From Fuerstiella sp. (GTDB taxonomy: Bacteria; Planctomycetota; Planctomycetia; Planctomycetales; Planctomycetaceae), in assembly GCA_029245955.1 (NCBI GenBank), contig JAQWOH010000074.1, positions 124,001 through 188,000 on the forward strand: a stretch of 64,000 bases of DNA. Direction: 5' to 3'. Positions 48,225 to 58,530 of the stretch are shown here, piece by piece. The notes under the pieces were generated by a model. That model was not told the origin of the DNA and made no database searches. It saw nothing but the letters and a program-made list of their open reading frames with translations. The position numbers and the translations under genes are program-made. Position 1 is the stretch's first letter. Each line of letters starts with the position of its first letter.

Positions 48225-51056
48225 ATGAATTCTCAATCCCCCGCAGCTGCAGGCGAATCGACTGTGATGGAAAAGAAAGTCGTTCGGAAAGCTATCGGAC
48301 CTCGGCTGCGCATCGTCTTTAACATCATGCTGTTTCTGCTGGCACTGATCGGCGCGAACAGTGCTTACCTGACTGGTGTCAAAGCACTGGAATGGTGGAC
48401 GGCTCAGACATATCAGGACTACTTCTATATCTGCATGTTTCTGATGCACATCGTGGTCGGAATCCTGATTATTGTTCCGTTTCTGGCGTTCGGCATCCTG
48501 CATATGCGTAATACGAAGGACCGAAAGATTCGTCGAACAGTGCGAATTGGCTACACGCTTTTTAGCCTGTGCGTGGTGATTCTGCTGAGCGGCTTAGCCC
48601 TCGTCCGGATTGAAGGTTTGCTGGATCTGAAAAATCCTGCCAGTCGGTCTGTCGTGTACTGGATACACGTTGTTGCCCCCTTGATCGGGCTGTGGCTTTA
48701 CTGGCTGCACCGTCTGGTCGGGCCGAAAATGCAGTGGAAAAAGGGACTGGCATACGCGGCAGTGGCGGCAGCAGCTGCTGCCGCCATGGTGTTGCTGCAG
48801 TCACAGGATCCCCGAGGATGGAACGCGGTTGGCCCGGCCTCAGGTACGCAGTACTTTGAACCGTCACTGGCCCGCACATCGTCCGGCAACTTCATTCCGG
48901 CAAAGACGCTGGACATGAACGAGTACTGTCTGAAGTGTCACCAGGATTCACATCGGGAATGGTCCGACAGCGTCCACCGATTCAGTTCATTCAATAATCC
49001 GACATACCTTGCCAGCGTTGTGGAAACTCGTGACGTCGCTATGGCCAGGGACAACAATGTTAAGGCATCACGTTTTTGCGCAGGCTGTCATGATCCCGTG
49101 CCGTTCTTCAGCGGAGCCTTCGATGATCCGAAATTCGACATGTTGAATCACGCGACTTCGCAGTCCGGAATTACCTGCACGGTCTGTCATGTGATCACTC
49201 ACGTCAACAGCAGCGAAGGAAACGCCGACTTTACGATTGAAGAACCACAGCATTATCCTTTTGCCCACAGTACGAATCCGCTGCTGCAGTGGATGAACAA
49301 TCAGCTTGTGAAAGCCAAGCCTTCATTCCATAAAAAGACGTTCCTCAAGCCACTGCATAAGACCGCAGAATTCTGCAGCGGCTGCCACAAAGTCAACCTG
49401 CCTTTCGAATTGAACCACTACCGTGAATGGCTGCGAGGCCAGAATCATTATGACAGCTGGCTGCTGAGTGGTGTTTCAGGACACGGTGCCCGCAGCTTTT
49501 ACTACCCGCCAGAGGCTGATACGAACTGCAATGAATGCCACATGCCGGTTCATGAATCGTCCGATTTCGGTGCAAAGGCTGTCGATGATTCCGGCCAGTT
49601 GAAGATTCACGATCACCTGTTCCCGTCCGCCAATACGGGGATTTCCTGGCTACGTGATCGTGACGAGATCACCAGAGCTCATCAGGAATTTCTGAACGGA
49701 GTTATGCGAGTCGACGTGTTCGGAATTCGTCAGGAGGGAACGATTGATGGACAGCTTACGGCTCCCCTGCGACCGGAAGTTCCTGTGCTGACTCCGGGCC
49801 GCCGATACCTGTTGGAAACGGTGATCCGCACGGTCAAGATGGGACACCATTTTACGCAGGGTACGACCGATTCGAACGAGATCTGGCTGGAAGTCACAGC
49901 GGATGTCGGTGATCGACGAATCGGTGCCAGCGGACTTCTTCAGGACGACAACTCCGTTGATCCCTGGTCACACTTTGTCAACAGTTTTGTGCTGGATCGA
50001 AACGGTAACCGTATTGATCGCCGAAATGCACAGGACATCTTTGTTCCGTTGTACAGCCATCAGATTCCGCCTGGAGCCGGCCAGACAGTCCACTACGCTC
50101 TGCAGGTTCCTGAAGACGTTGCCGGACCGGTCACAGTGAAGGTACGTCTGCTTTTCCGAAAATTCGATTCGACCTATATGAACTACGTCGACAAAAAAAT
50201 GGCGCAGATGGGCCGACCTATTCGTGGACACAGGGACGGTGTCCCCTATCGAAATGAACTGCCGATTACCGTTCTGGGCGAGGACTCAGTGACATTTGCC
50301 GTGCAGGGAGTGAACGACGAAGTCACCAATGCGACTCGCGATATTCCTGAATGGCAGCGCTGGAATGATTACGGAATCGGGATGTTTCTGAAGGGCAAAG
50401 CCGAACTGAAGCAGGCTGCAGATGCATTCAGAAAGGTGGAAGAACTCGGTCGTTATGATGGCCCGATGAATCTTGCCCGAGTTCTTCTGCGAGAAGGGGG
50501 CGACGGACAACTTGACGAAGCGGTCGAAGCGGCCCGGCGAGCGGCGGCGCACACCAGCCCTGCGGCTCCTCCATGGACACTGGCATGGCTGAGCGGCGAG
50601 TTGAACCGACAGCAGGGCTTTCTGAAGGAAGCCGAGGAAAACTTTCGCCAGGTGCTGCAGTACCAAACCGCCGACACGGTTCGCCGACGTTTCGACTTCA
50701 GTCGGGATTACGTGGTTAACAATTCACTGGGGCAGACAATATTCGACCTGGCGTTGCAGGCGCGCAGCAAGGCTCGTGAGCCGGAACGAAAACAACGGCT
50801 GCAGGAGGCTGCCGACGTCTTCCGCCGAACGCTGGAACTGGATTCTGAAAACGTCGACGCACATTACAATCTGGCTCAGTTGTATACTCATCTCGGTGAC
50901 ACAGAACTGGCGGCCGAACATCAGCGGCTTCATCAGAAATACAAGCCCGACGACAACGCTCGCGGGCAGGCGTTCGGATTGGCTCGAAAACAATACCCGG
51001 CTGCCAACGCTGCTGCGGAATCGCTCGTCATTTACGAACTATCACGAACACCATAG
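48225..51056 (+). CDS. Membrane five-haem cytochrome c with C-terminal TPRs
   Basis: 943 residues from the ATG at 48225; the frame opens at 48108 without initiation signals. Four hydrophobic helices occupy about 30-190 (FNIMLFLLALIGANSAYL, IVVGILIIVPFLAFGIL, LFSLCVVILLSGLALV, VVAPLIGLWLYWLHRLVG). Five CxxCH haem sites start near residues 235, 285, 318, 384 and 435, in a cytochrome c554-like arrangement. A beta-rich middle follows (500-690), then TPR repeats in the last 200 residues (AADAFRKVEELG, KEAEENFRQVLQYQ, DAHYNLAQLYTHLGD). It probably moves electrons across or at the membrane with TPRs recruiting a partner; the substrate is unknown. Confidence 0.88.
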   Translation: MNSQSPAAAGESTVMEKKVVRKAIGPRLRIVFNIMLFLLALIGANSAYLTGVKALEWWTAQTYQDYFYICMFLMHIVVGILIIVPFLAFGILHMRNTKDRKIRRTVRIGYTLFSLCVVILLSGLALVRIEGLLDLKNPASRSVVYWIHVVAPLIGLWLYWLHRLVGPKMQWKKGLAYAAVAAAAAAAMVLLQSQDPRGWNAVGPASGTQYFEPSLARTSSGNFIPAKTLDMNEYCLKCHQDSHREWSDSVHRFSSFNNPTYLASVVETRDVAMARDNNVKASRFCAGCHDPVPFFSGAFDDPKFDMLNHATSQSGITCTVCHVITHVNSSEGNADFTIEEPQHYPFAHSTNPLLQWMNNQLVKAKPSFHKKTFLKPLHKTAEFCSGCHKVNLPFELNHYREWLRGQNHYDSWLLSGVSGHGARSFYYPPEADTNCNECHMPVHESSDFGAKAVDDSGQLKIHDHLFPSANTGISWLRDRDEITRAHQEFLNGVMRVDVFGIRQEGTIDGQLTAPLRPEVPVLTPGRRYLLETVIRTVKMGHHFTQGTTDSNEIWLEVTADVGDRRIGASGLLQDDNSVDPWSHFVNSFVLDRNGNRIDRRNAQDIFVPLYSHQIPPGAGQTVHYALQVPEDVAGPVTVKVRLLFRKFDSTYMNYVDKKMAQMGRPIRGHRDGVPYRNELPITVLGEDSVTFAVQGVNDEVTNATRDIPEWQRWNDYGIGMFLKGKAELKQAADAFRKVEELGRYDGPMNLARVLLREGGDGQLDEAVEAARRAAAHTSPAAPPWTLAWLSGELNRQQGFLKEAEENFRQVLQYQTADTVRRRFDFSRDYVVNNSLGQTIFDLALQARSKAREPERKQRLQEAADVFRRTLELDSENVDAHYNLAQLYTHLGDTELAAEHQRLHQKYKPDDNARGQAFGLARKQYPAANAAAESLVIYELSRTP

Positions 51057-51060
51057 ACGC

Positions 51061-51101
51061 ACTGCCCCGTGATTCCGCGGCTGGCGGAATCACGGGGCAG
51101 T
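51061..51101. terminator. Perfect 18-base-stem bidirectional terminator
   Basis: Arms 51061-51078 and 51084-51101 are exact reverse complements around a five-base loop (GGCTG). It lies between the stop of the cytochrome gene and the convergent small membrane protein, and contains the latter's stop codon. No long T tract, but the stem is very strong. Confidence 0.7.
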
Positions 51102-51542
51102 GCCGGCGAACTGTCGTGTAAATGTCTTCTGTCGCAGTGCCTGTTCCTGGTGCTCACTGAAAAGGTGCAGTTCCAGCACTTCGTAGTCATCCTCCACGAC
51201 GAACTTTTGCGCCAGCTTCTCAGTTCTGTTCAGCCGAGTCTCAATTTGATCCTGGGCCGACGGCTTGGAGCTGGTGGGGTCAAATGGAACCCGCATAATC
51301 ACGCGAAGGATCTTCGGGGCATTCTTCTTTCCCTTCAGGCGTCCCCCGTCAACACGCGGACTGCAGTTTTCAAACTCCGCCACCAGCGCATCCTGCAGCG
51401 GCATGAAGGGCATCATCTGCAGGTTCCAGAAGTACCACAATGTACCGCTGGCCACGATTCCCAGCGTGAACATCGCCGCTACCACCTTGTATCCGGAAAT
51501 GCGCCGGTCATCCGGCGTTTGGTTGTGGGATGGCATATTCAA
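51090..51542 (-). CDS. Hypothetical single-pass membrane protein
   Basis: 150 residues with one transmembrane segment (VVAAMFTLGIVASGTLWYFW, near 20-40) and a soluble, charged C-terminal part (IMRVPFDPTSSKP, DQIETRLNRTEKLAQKF) that is likely extracytoplasmic. No family recognised. Starts at 51542 or 51536. Its stop codon is within the bidirectional terminator. Confidence 0.7.
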   Translation of the reverse strand: MNMPSHNQTPDDRRISGYKVVAAMFTLGIVASGTLWYFWNLQMMPFMPLQDALVAEFENCSPRVDGGRLKGKKNAPKILRVIMRVPFDPTSSKPSAQDQIETRLNRTEKLAQKFVVEDDYEVLELHLFSEHQEQALRQKTFTRQFAGTAP

Positions 51543-51640
51543 ACGAATTCAATGTCTTGGATGACAGGAATGGACGGAAACTAAAGGATTGTAGGCTCGA
51601 TCTTCGAGCGGCAACAGCTGGCAAATGAAAACAACGTCTG

Positions 51641-52375
51641 TCAAAGTCGATCCGTCGACTCAACCGGCTCTGCTTTCCGAACGGCCTTTACGAACCGGAG
51701 AATCTTTTCGGATGATTTCAGGCCCGGAGCGGTTTCCACACCACTGGCCGTGTCGACGCCCCAGGGCTGAGCAGCGGCTGCTGCAGACGCTACGGTTTCC
51801 GGTGTCAGTCCGCCGGCAAGGATCACACGTGTCGGCCGCACGCAGGACTGACCTGATTCTGAATTGTCCGATGCGTTAGCAAGTCTGTTCAGGGACTTTC
51901 TGAATTGTTCGAACAGATCAGCGGCGATCATATGACCAGTGCCGCCGTACGCGTCAGCCACGAAGGCATCGACCAGCACGGCCGCCAGAACCACACCGCT
52001 TTGCCGCAGTTCGTGGATCGACTTAATGACCTGCTCCAGGGCGTCTGTTCGCAGGCGAAATGCACGCACAACGGCAACCTCCGGACACGCCTCCTGAAAG
52101 ACTGCGACGGATTCTGCAGTTTCATCCCCGTGAAACTGCACCGCGGTCAGCTGAGCACGCCTGACGATACCGATCACATCCTGAACAGATGAATTCACGA
52201 ACACTCCCACGACGTCCAGACTCGGTGGCACGGCCTCGGCGATTTCCTTCGCCTCATCTGGGTGAACGAATCGCCTGGAGCCCGGATAGAAATTCAGACC
52301 GACGGCCTCTGCGCCGGCGGCCGCTGCAGCCTGTGCATCTTCGATACGAGTGATTCCGCAGATTTTGATCCACAT
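51641..52375 (-). CDS. trpF: Phosphoribosylanthranilate isomerase
   Basis: 244 residues from the ATG at 52375, which gives the family-typical start MWIKICGIT. Further motifs: AVGLNFYPGSRRFV, VGVFVN, VQFHGDE, VLVDAF, ILAGGLTPETV and GVDTASGVE. It catalyses the Amadori step of tryptophan synthesis. It is slightly longer than usual owing to an acidic insert before ILAGGL. The start is five bases after the stop of the rRNA/tRNA-modifying fusion gene, so they are probably cotranscribed. No other trp gene is nearby. Confidence 0.92.
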   Translation of the reverse strand: MWIKICGITRIEDAQAAAAAGAEAVGLNFYPGSRRFVHPDEAKEIAEAVPPSLDVVGVFVNSSVQDVIGIVRRAQLTAVQFHGDETAESVAVFQEACPEVAVVRAFRLRTDALEQVIKSIHELRQSGVVLAAVLVDAFVADAYGGTGHMIAADLFEQFRKSLNRLANASDNSESGQSCVRPTRVILAGGLTPETVASAAAAAQPWGVDTASGVETAPGLKSSEKILRFVKAVRKAEPVESTDRL

Positions 52376-52380
52376 GACGT

Positions 52381-54258
52381 TCAGCACTCCGCAATTTCCG
52401 CCCATTCCGGGGCCGGCACGGAAAACTCTCGCATTTCGCCGTTGCAGTCATGTAACGACAAACTCAGCGCATGCAGACACATCGGCGCATCGTCGACGGA
52501 TAGTGTTCTGTTTTTATCTGTCTTTCGGCCTGGCAGGTAAGCGGGGTCGCCGACAACTGGAAATCCCAGATGCCATGAATGCAGTCGAATCTGATTGGTT
52601 CGCCCTGTCAGCGGGGTGACCAGCAGAATGGCGGTTCCGTCGTCAAGACGCCGCAGAACCTTGAAATTGGTTTCCGCACTGTGCCCCTCCGGATCGATCA
52701 GTCGTAGTCCTTTCTCTTTGGGGCAGGTCGCGATCGGAGCGCTACAGTCAAGTTGTTCGTCGATCGGATGACCATGAACTCGTGCCAGATAAGTTTTGCC
52801 AACAGTGCGATTTTCAAACTGCGGCTGGATCTGCCTTGCGACGCTGCGTTTTCGGCACATCAGCAGAACCCCGGAGGTGTTCGCGTCAAGTCGGTGCGCC
52901 AGCAACGGATGCTCAGGCCGATAGAGTTCGTCCATGATGTACTGCAACGTGTTTCGGTTGAAACGTCCGGACGGATGCAGCGGCAACGGAGCAGGCTTGT
53001 TGACGACGATGAACTGGTCATCTTCGAACGCGATCTCGATGTGGCCATTGACAGCCGGCTCTGTGGTTTCCGGCAGCAGATGTTCAAACCGCTCCCCGCC
53101 TCGAACCTTGCGATCCGGTGACAGAGGAACACTTTCCACGGCGGACTTCATTCTGCGTCGGCGTCGACCGAAACGCTGCCCGGGAACGATGCGACTGTCT
53201 GCAATTCGTGCCAGCCATTCTTCACGTGGAACCTGAGGGTGCCAGTCTGTCAGGAAATCGACCAGACTTTTTCCGTCGAATCGGGCAGGCACATTTAACG
53301 GACGCATATTGAAATACGGCTGACTGCCAGGCAATGGCAAAATGACGTTCTGCAGCCGAGCGTTTCTTTCTTCAAGTTGGAGTGCCATCTGATCCGCTGG
53401 TGCTGTGTAACAACGCGGGCACGATTTGCCTGCGACGTATTTTTCTGACTGCTGGTCGTCAGGACTCACGACCTCCTGACAGACGTAGCACTGAGTGTGG
53501 TTAGTTTCCCCCAGGCGAGCGTCAACCGCGACTCGCTGGTCGAACACGAAGCAGTCGCCGTTGTAATGCGCGCCGCCACATTCCTCGAAGTACCTCAGGA
53601 TGCCTCCTTCAAGCTGATAAACTTTTTGAAACCCTGCCTGCTCCATGTACGGCCCCGCTTTTTCGCAGCGGATTCCCCCCGTACAGAACATGACGACAGG
53701 TTCGTCCTTCATTCGTTCGGGCAGTCGATCGACTGCAGCGGGGAAGTCTCGGAAATGCTGAATGCCCGGCACAATCGCGTGATCAAACGTACCAACTTCA
53801 ATCTCGTAGTCATTGCGAGTATCGAGCAGATGCACTTTGTCTCCCGCATCCAGCCACTTCTTCAGTTCGGTGGCCGCTAACTTAGGAGAACTTCGATGTA
53901 TGGGATTTACCCCGTCAACACCGAACGCAATGATCTCTGACTTGATCTTGATCAGCATTCGGTTGAATGGCTGGTAATCACTGATGCTTTCCTTTGCCTG
54001 CAGATCGGCAAACGAAGGATCCTCACGAAGAAACTTGAGAAACTCATCAATTGCTGAACGCAGCCCTGCCAGAAACAGGTTAATGCCTTCAGGACTCAAC
54101 AGGATCGTTCCGCGAAGATTCAGCGAATGTACCTTTGAACGAAGCGACTGGCGACGTTTCTCCAGGTCGTCCAGAGCCACAAATTTATAGGCAGAGATGT
54201 TCAGGGTGTGTGACCCTGGGGCATCAGCAGCCGGAGAAGTGCTGGATTCTGTTGTCAT
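52381..54258 (-). CDS. Fusion of tRNA U34 hydroxylase (TrhO) and RluA-type pseudouridine synthase
   Basis: 625 residues from the ATG at 54258. The first half is a TrhO/YceA rhodanese-family tRNA uridine-34 hydroxylase: acylphosphatase-like start (ILLSPEGINLFLAG), VHLLDTRNDYE, catalytic FCTGGIRCEK and a Cys-rich end (CYVCQEVV, SCPRC). After an S4-like segment (about 330-400) comes an RluA-type synthase (420-625) with AHRLDANTSGVLL carrying the catalytic Asp, KTYLARVHG and GRTNQIRLH. One polypeptide thus joins two RNA uridine-modifying activities. The pseudouridine target is unknown. Confidence 0.9.
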   Translation of the reverse strand: MTTESSTSPAADAPGSHTLNISAYKFVALDDLEKRRQSLRSKVHSLNLRGTILLSPEGINLFLAGLRSAIDEFLKFLREDPSFADLQAKESISDYQPFNRMLIKIKSEIIAFGVDGVNPIHRSSPKLAATELKKWLDAGDKVHLLDTRNDYEIEVGTFDHAIVPGIQHFRDFPAAVDRLPERMKDEPVVMFCTGGIRCEKAGPYMEQAGFQKVYQLEGGILRYFEECGGAHYNGDCFVFDQRVAVDARLGETNHTQCYVCQEVVSPDDQQSEKYVAGKSCPRCYTAPADQMALQLEERNARLQNVILPLPGSQPYFNMRPLNVPARFDGKSLVDFLTDWHPQVPREEWLARIADSRIVPGQRFGRRRRRMKSAVESVPLSPDRKVRGGERFEHLLPETTEPAVNGHIEIAFEDDQFIVVNKPAPLPLHPSGRFNRNTLQYIMDELYRPEHPLLAHRLDANTSGVLLMCRKRSVARQIQPQFENRTVGKTYLARVHGHPIDEQLDCSAPIATCPKEKGLRLIDPEGHSAETNFKVLRRLDDGTAILLVTPLTGRTNQIRLHSWHLGFPVVGDPAYLPGRKTDKNRTLSVDDAPMCLHALSLSLHDCNGEMREFSVPAPEWAEIAEC

Positions 54259-54472
54259 GAGATTAGAGACACGCAAACTGGACGTGATGTGCGTTGCAAC
54301 TGCGGGAAACTGAAAAGTGTGGACCACAGGACCGTTGGCAGCCTCTGGTACGGAAACCAGAAGCTGGCCCCCGTTTCAGCCCTGAAGAAAAGCTGAGAAT
54401 CGCAAACTTACGACGCAGAGTCACTCAGGGTTGTCACCGAGCAGTCGTTTCCGGACACTCACTTTCAATGGC

Positions 54473-56773
54473 TTAGTTGATCTGCTGTATTTCCACCGGC
54501 GCGGCAATATCGCGTGAGGATACCGGCGTTGTCCACCGGAGCAAGAGCGGAAGCAATACAAGGTCTCCGAATATCCCACCAATCATCGAAACACTCAACA
54601 ACGCACCAAAATACACCAGCGGCACGAATCGTGACGCCGTCAGTACCATGAATCCGGCCACAAGAGCCAGAGATGCGAAGACAACGGCTCGTCCGGCTCC
54701 TGAGTGTGCAATATGCAGTGCTTCGGTAATACTGTTCGTCCTGCGAGCTCGTTCGAATGCAGTGATGTAGTGGATGGTCGAATCCACCGTCAATCCCATC
54801 GAAACGCTGGTTATCATGGCCGTTCCGATGTTGACCGGCATACCAATCCAGCCCAGGCCGCCCATCACCATCGCGACAGGAAAGACGTTCGGCAGCAGCG
54901 AAATGAGGCCGATTCGCAGGCTGCGAAACGCAAGCGTCATACACGCCAGAATTCCGGCTGTGGCCACGATAAATGCCCGCAGCTGATCAGTCAGCAGGCT
55001 TTGAATCAGCTCAGCCAGCAGAACAAACATGCCCGACGCGGCGGGCTGAGACGTCTGCAGCAGCTCCGGTCGTCCGGTGAAGAATTCACGTACGCACGTG
55101 CGAATCTTAGAAATCTGAGCGACTTTATTTTTGCTTGGCTGCTGTTCTGCCGACCGCAGTACGATGCGCATGCGTCGGTTCTTCTGGTTGTAGAAGCTTT
55201 CGATCAGGCGAGGCTGTTTTCGGGTTGCTTTTTCAAGTGTCTTAACAGGACCAAGGAAGCGGGGAGGCAGGCTGGAAACGTCGGTTAACGACAGGATACG
55301 AATCGAATCGTCTGCGGTTGTTAACTCACGCAGCTCTTCAGTCAACTCCTTGATGACGTTAAGAAAGTCATCAGTTAGATTCTCGGGGGTGTCGAAGGAC
55401 ACCTCCCAGCTGCCAGCCCCTCCCAGACGGGATTCTACAAATCTCAGTGACTGAATGATTGACGAGGATTCTTTAAAATTTTTGCTGAAATCGGTCTCGA
55501 TGGTCAGTCGAAAGACACCGGGAAGTGCGACTGCGAACAGTGTCACGCAGATGAGGCCGGTGAGCCGTGGTTTTTGCTCCACGACTCGACACGTCAACTG
55601 TAAGGCGCGATCAAGCCAGCGTTCCATGGGAACGCTGGCAGGTGGCGTTAACCGTGATCCCGAACCCAGAGTTGCCGGGAAAATGCAAAAACAGCCGAGC
55701 AGCACTACACCGGTGGCCAAACACATCATCACTGAAAAACTACGTACGGGAGTAATCTGACTTACCAGAAGTGAACCGAATCCCACTGCGGTTGTGACAC
55801 ACGTCCAGAATATAGGAGCTGCCATTTCCGACAGCGTTTGCTGCGCCACGGCAGGAAAGTCCGGGGCCTGCTCCGATTCTCCGATTTGCAACGACAGACC
55901 GCGACGCAGTTCTCGATAGTGAACAATCACGTGCATGCACGTCGCAATTCCGATCACCGTGACCAGAGAGTTCAGCATTGAACTAACCATGCTAAGCTGT
56001 GCGCCAACCAGATACAGTATGGCGCGAGTGGCAACGACGGATCCAAGAACAAGTCCCACTGGTGCCAGCACCCAGCGCAGACTGCTGAACATGGCCACCA
56101 GCACAGTTGATAGAATCACCAGCGATACCAGGAACAGAATCTGTCCGTCCTCTTCCACAAGCCGAAACATGTCAAACACCTGAACAGGTTCCCCCGCAAC
56201 AGCCACGTCTGCTGGCATCGATTCTGCCACCTCTCTGATCCTCGCCAGTGTATCAGCACGAGAAATCCGGGATTCTGCTTCCGGCACCAGTTCCAGAACG
56301 ATACTCGTGGTGCGTCCGTCACGCCCGATCAGCGTACCTTCAAAAAGACGCAGCACAGCTCTGCGATTCGATTTTAAGCGGAGAGCAGCGTCCAGCAGGT
56401 CGGGCAGTTGCTGAGTCTTGGCAGCGTTCACCCCCGGGATCTGATTCAATTCCTTAGTCACGTCTCGGATTCGCTTTGCTGCATCATCAGCCACGCGATG
56501 CAGTACGTCCACTTCCAGAGCTGCGGCCAGCGATCTGGGGTATTCACCATCGATATTGAGAAGTCGGTCTTCGGTCCATGCCACGACAACATACTCATCG
56601 CCACCGAAGTCCTGCCGACTTCTTTGGAGAATTCTGATATCAGGATTGTCGTTCGCAAAAAATGACTCGATGCGCTGGTCAAATTTCAGTCGTCCGGAAA
56701 TTGGAATTGACACCACAACCGCGGTGACAGCAGCTATCAGCAGGTAGTTTCGTAACCGGACCAGTGTCTTCAT
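54473..56773 (-). CDS. RND-superfamily (MMPL-type) transporter
   Basis: 766 residues from the ATG at 56773 (MKTLVRLRNYLLIAAV); the frame is open to 57127. Topology is two halves, each with one TM, a large periplasmic loop (FDQRIESFFANDNPD; ETDFSKNFKESSS) and five TMs. Hallmark segments are STVLVAMFSSLRWVL and GLTVDSTIHYITAFERARR, with the acidic residue of the proton path. It is a single-gene permease of the hydrophobe/amphiphile or MMPL type, possibly moving lipids such as hopanoids or hydrophobic compounds. It is divergent from the tad genes, with no membrane fusion partner here. Confidence 0.88.
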   Translation of the reverse strand: MKTLVRLRNYLLIAAVTAVVVSIPISGRLKFDQRIESFFANDNPDIRILQRSRQDFGGDEYVVVAWTEDRLLNIDGEYPRSLAAALEVDVLHRVADDAAKRIRDVTKELNQIPGVNAAKTQQLPDLLDAALRLKSNRRAVLRLFEGTLIGRDGRTTSIVLELVPEAESRISRADTLARIREVAESMPADVAVAGEPVQVFDMFRLVEEDGQILFLVSLVILSTVLVAMFSSLRWVLAPVGLVLGSVVATRAILYLVGAQLSMVSSMLNSLVTVIGIATCMHVIVHYRELRRGLSLQIGESEQAPDFPAVAQQTLSEMAAPIFWTCVTTAVGFGSLLVSQITPVRSFSVMMCLATGVVLLGCFCIFPATLGSGSRLTPPASVPMERWLDRALQLTCRVVEQKPRLTGLICVTLFAVALPGVFRLTIETDFSKNFKESSSIIQSLRFVESRLGGAGSWEVSFDTPENLTDDFLNVIKELTEELRELTTADDSIRILSLTDVSSLPPRFLGPVKTLEKATRKQPRLIESFYNQKNRRMRIVLRSAEQQPSKNKVAQISKIRTCVREFFTGRPELLQTSQPAASGMFVLLAELIQSLLTDQLRAFIVATAGILACMTLAFRSLRIGLISLLPNVFPVAMVMGGLGWIGMPVNIGTAMITSVSMGLTVDSTIHYITAFERARRTNSITEALHIAHSGAGRAVVFASLALVAGFMVLTASRFVPLVYFGALLSVSMIGGIFGDLVLLPLLLRWTTPVSSRDIAAPVEIQQIN

Positions 56774-57165
56774 GACGTGAACACTCGGGGTGACTGACCC
56801 TGCCCAACCCAAAGGGACGACTACGTGTCGGAAGGTCCGGGCGATACAGGGGCTTTCGCTACTACGGACTCTACAGCACCTGCCCTCGAAATCGAAATGG
56901 TCCGCAGGGACTGTTGAAATTCGCAATCTCAATTCTGAATGTGCGTGGTGCATCTGACCCTGAGAAATAAGCAGAATCGGCACAACCGGAACCTTTAGCG
57001 GTTCACTTTGGGAGGCAATGTCGCGTTTCAACATCATTCCGGAATCTTTCCACCCGCAGAGTTGCCGTGTGTGACCTAGTTTTACGGTAATAGAAGTTTT
57101 GCGCGATGGCGGGCCCTCGGCCATCAACCACGGAAGTACAGTCAGACAGATGTTGGGAGTTACTA
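56774..57165. other. Divergent intergenic region without a gene
   Basis: 392 bases between the RND transporter and tadA. Frames on both strands are extensions of the flanking genes with no conserved content. Promoters for both directions are expected but none was clear. Confidence 0.45.
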
Positions 57166-58470
57166 ATGGTTGCCCCGCCGCGATCCAGATCGAATACTCA
57201 GGACTTTGAAGAACTCAAGGAGCACATTCATGGCAAGCTGGTTGAAAAACTGGATCTGACACGACTCTCAGAACTGGAAGGCGATTCACTCCGCCGCGAA
57301 ATCCGCGTTGTCGTTGAACATCTTTGCGACACGGAAAATCCGCTGCTTAACCGTTCGGAACGTGAACGTCTTGTCGAAGAAGTGCTGGATGAAGCGTTCG
57401 GATTCGGTCCGCTGGAACTGCTGCTGAAGGAAGAAGGCGTTGCGGACATCATGATCAATGGTCCGAAGCACGTGTTTCTGGAAAAAGACGGTCGGATCAT
57501 CAAGTCGGATGTAACGTTCAGGGATAATGATCACCTGCTGCAGATTCTCGATCGCATCGTATCCAAGGTTGGTCGGCGCGTTGACGAAACTTCGCCGATG
57601 GTGGACGCCAGACTGCCGGACGGTTCGCGTCTGAATGCGATTATTCCCCCACTGGCTCTGGATGGGCCGTCACTGACAATTCGTCGCTTCGGCTCCAATC
57701 CGTTGACTCTGGAAGACTTACTGAAATTCGGGGCATTCACGCCCGAAATGGTTATGTTCATGGAAGGCGCCATGAAGGCGCGACTGAATCTGATTATCAG
57801 CGGCGGTACCGGTTCTGGTAAGACGACGCTGCTGAATACGCTGTCCAGTTTCATTTCCAATGAAAACCGTATCGTTACAATTGAAGACGCGGCGGAGATT
57901 CAGCTGCAGCAGGAACACGTTCTGCGACTGGAAACTCGACCTGCCAACATTGAAGGCAATGGGGCGGTCACAGCAACGGATCTGGTGAAGAACGCTTTAC
58001 GTATGCGGCCCGATCGGATCATCATCGGGGAATGTCGTGGCGGTGAAGCTCTTGACATGCTTCAGGCGATGAACACCGGTCACGACGGTTCTCTGACTAC
58101 GATCCACGCAAACAACCCGCGTGATGCGGTTTCACGTATCGAAACGCTGGTCAACATGAGCGGCGTGGAGCTGCCACTGTCTGCGGTCAGAAAGCAAATC
58201 GCATCGGCCGTGCACCTGATTATTCAGGCCAGCCGCCTGCAGGGCGGACCACGAAAAGTGAACTACATTACTGAGGTCGTGGGCATGGAACAGGACACTA
58301 TCGTGATGCAGGACATATTCCGATTTGTTCAGGACGGCATCGACGGAAACGGTAAGGCGACCGGACATTTTCAGTCAACCGGAGTGCGACCCAAGTGCAT
58401 CGAACACCTGGAGCAGTCCGGCGTACGACTACCACCAAGTATTTTCTCACAACGGCAGTTGCGCGGTTAG
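57166..58470 (+). CDS. tadA: Tad/CpaF-type secretion ATPase
   Basis: 434 residues from the ATG at 57166, which has GGGAG nine bases upstream; the frame opens at 57106. CpaF/TadA features: N-terminal helical domain ending [26 protein letters not shown], Walker [10 protein letters not shown] (Lys219), Walker [16 protein letters not shown] and the His box [13 protein letters not shown]. It powers assembly of Tad (Flp) pili or a related type II/IV secretion machine. tadB and tadC follow on the same strand. Confidence 0.93.
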   Translation: MVAPPRSRSNTQDFEELKEHIHGKLVEKLDLTRLSELEGDSLRREIRVVVEHLCDTENPLLNRSERERLVEEVLDEAFGFGPLELLLKEEGVADIMINGPKHVFLEKDGRIIKSDVTFRDNDHLLQILDRIVSKVGRRVDETSPMVDARLPDGSRLNAIIPPLALDGPSLTIRRFGSNPLTLEDLLKFGAFTPEMVMFMEGAMKARLNLIISGGTGSGKTTLLNTLSSFISNENRIVTIEDAAEIQLQQEHVLRLETRPANIEGNGAVTATDLVKNALRMRPDRIIIGECRGGEALDMLQAMNTGHDGSLTTIHANNPRDAVSRIETLVNMSGVELPLSAVRKQIASAVHLIIQASRLQGGPRKVNYITEVVGMEQDTIVMQDIFRFVQDGIDGNGKATGHFQSTGVRPKCIEHLEQSGVRLPPSIFSQRQLRG

Positions 58471-58530
58471 TCGCAGGATACCAAGACACAATTCGGTCTG
58501 AGGACGTTCGTCCTGTCGGAGCAGAGCATT

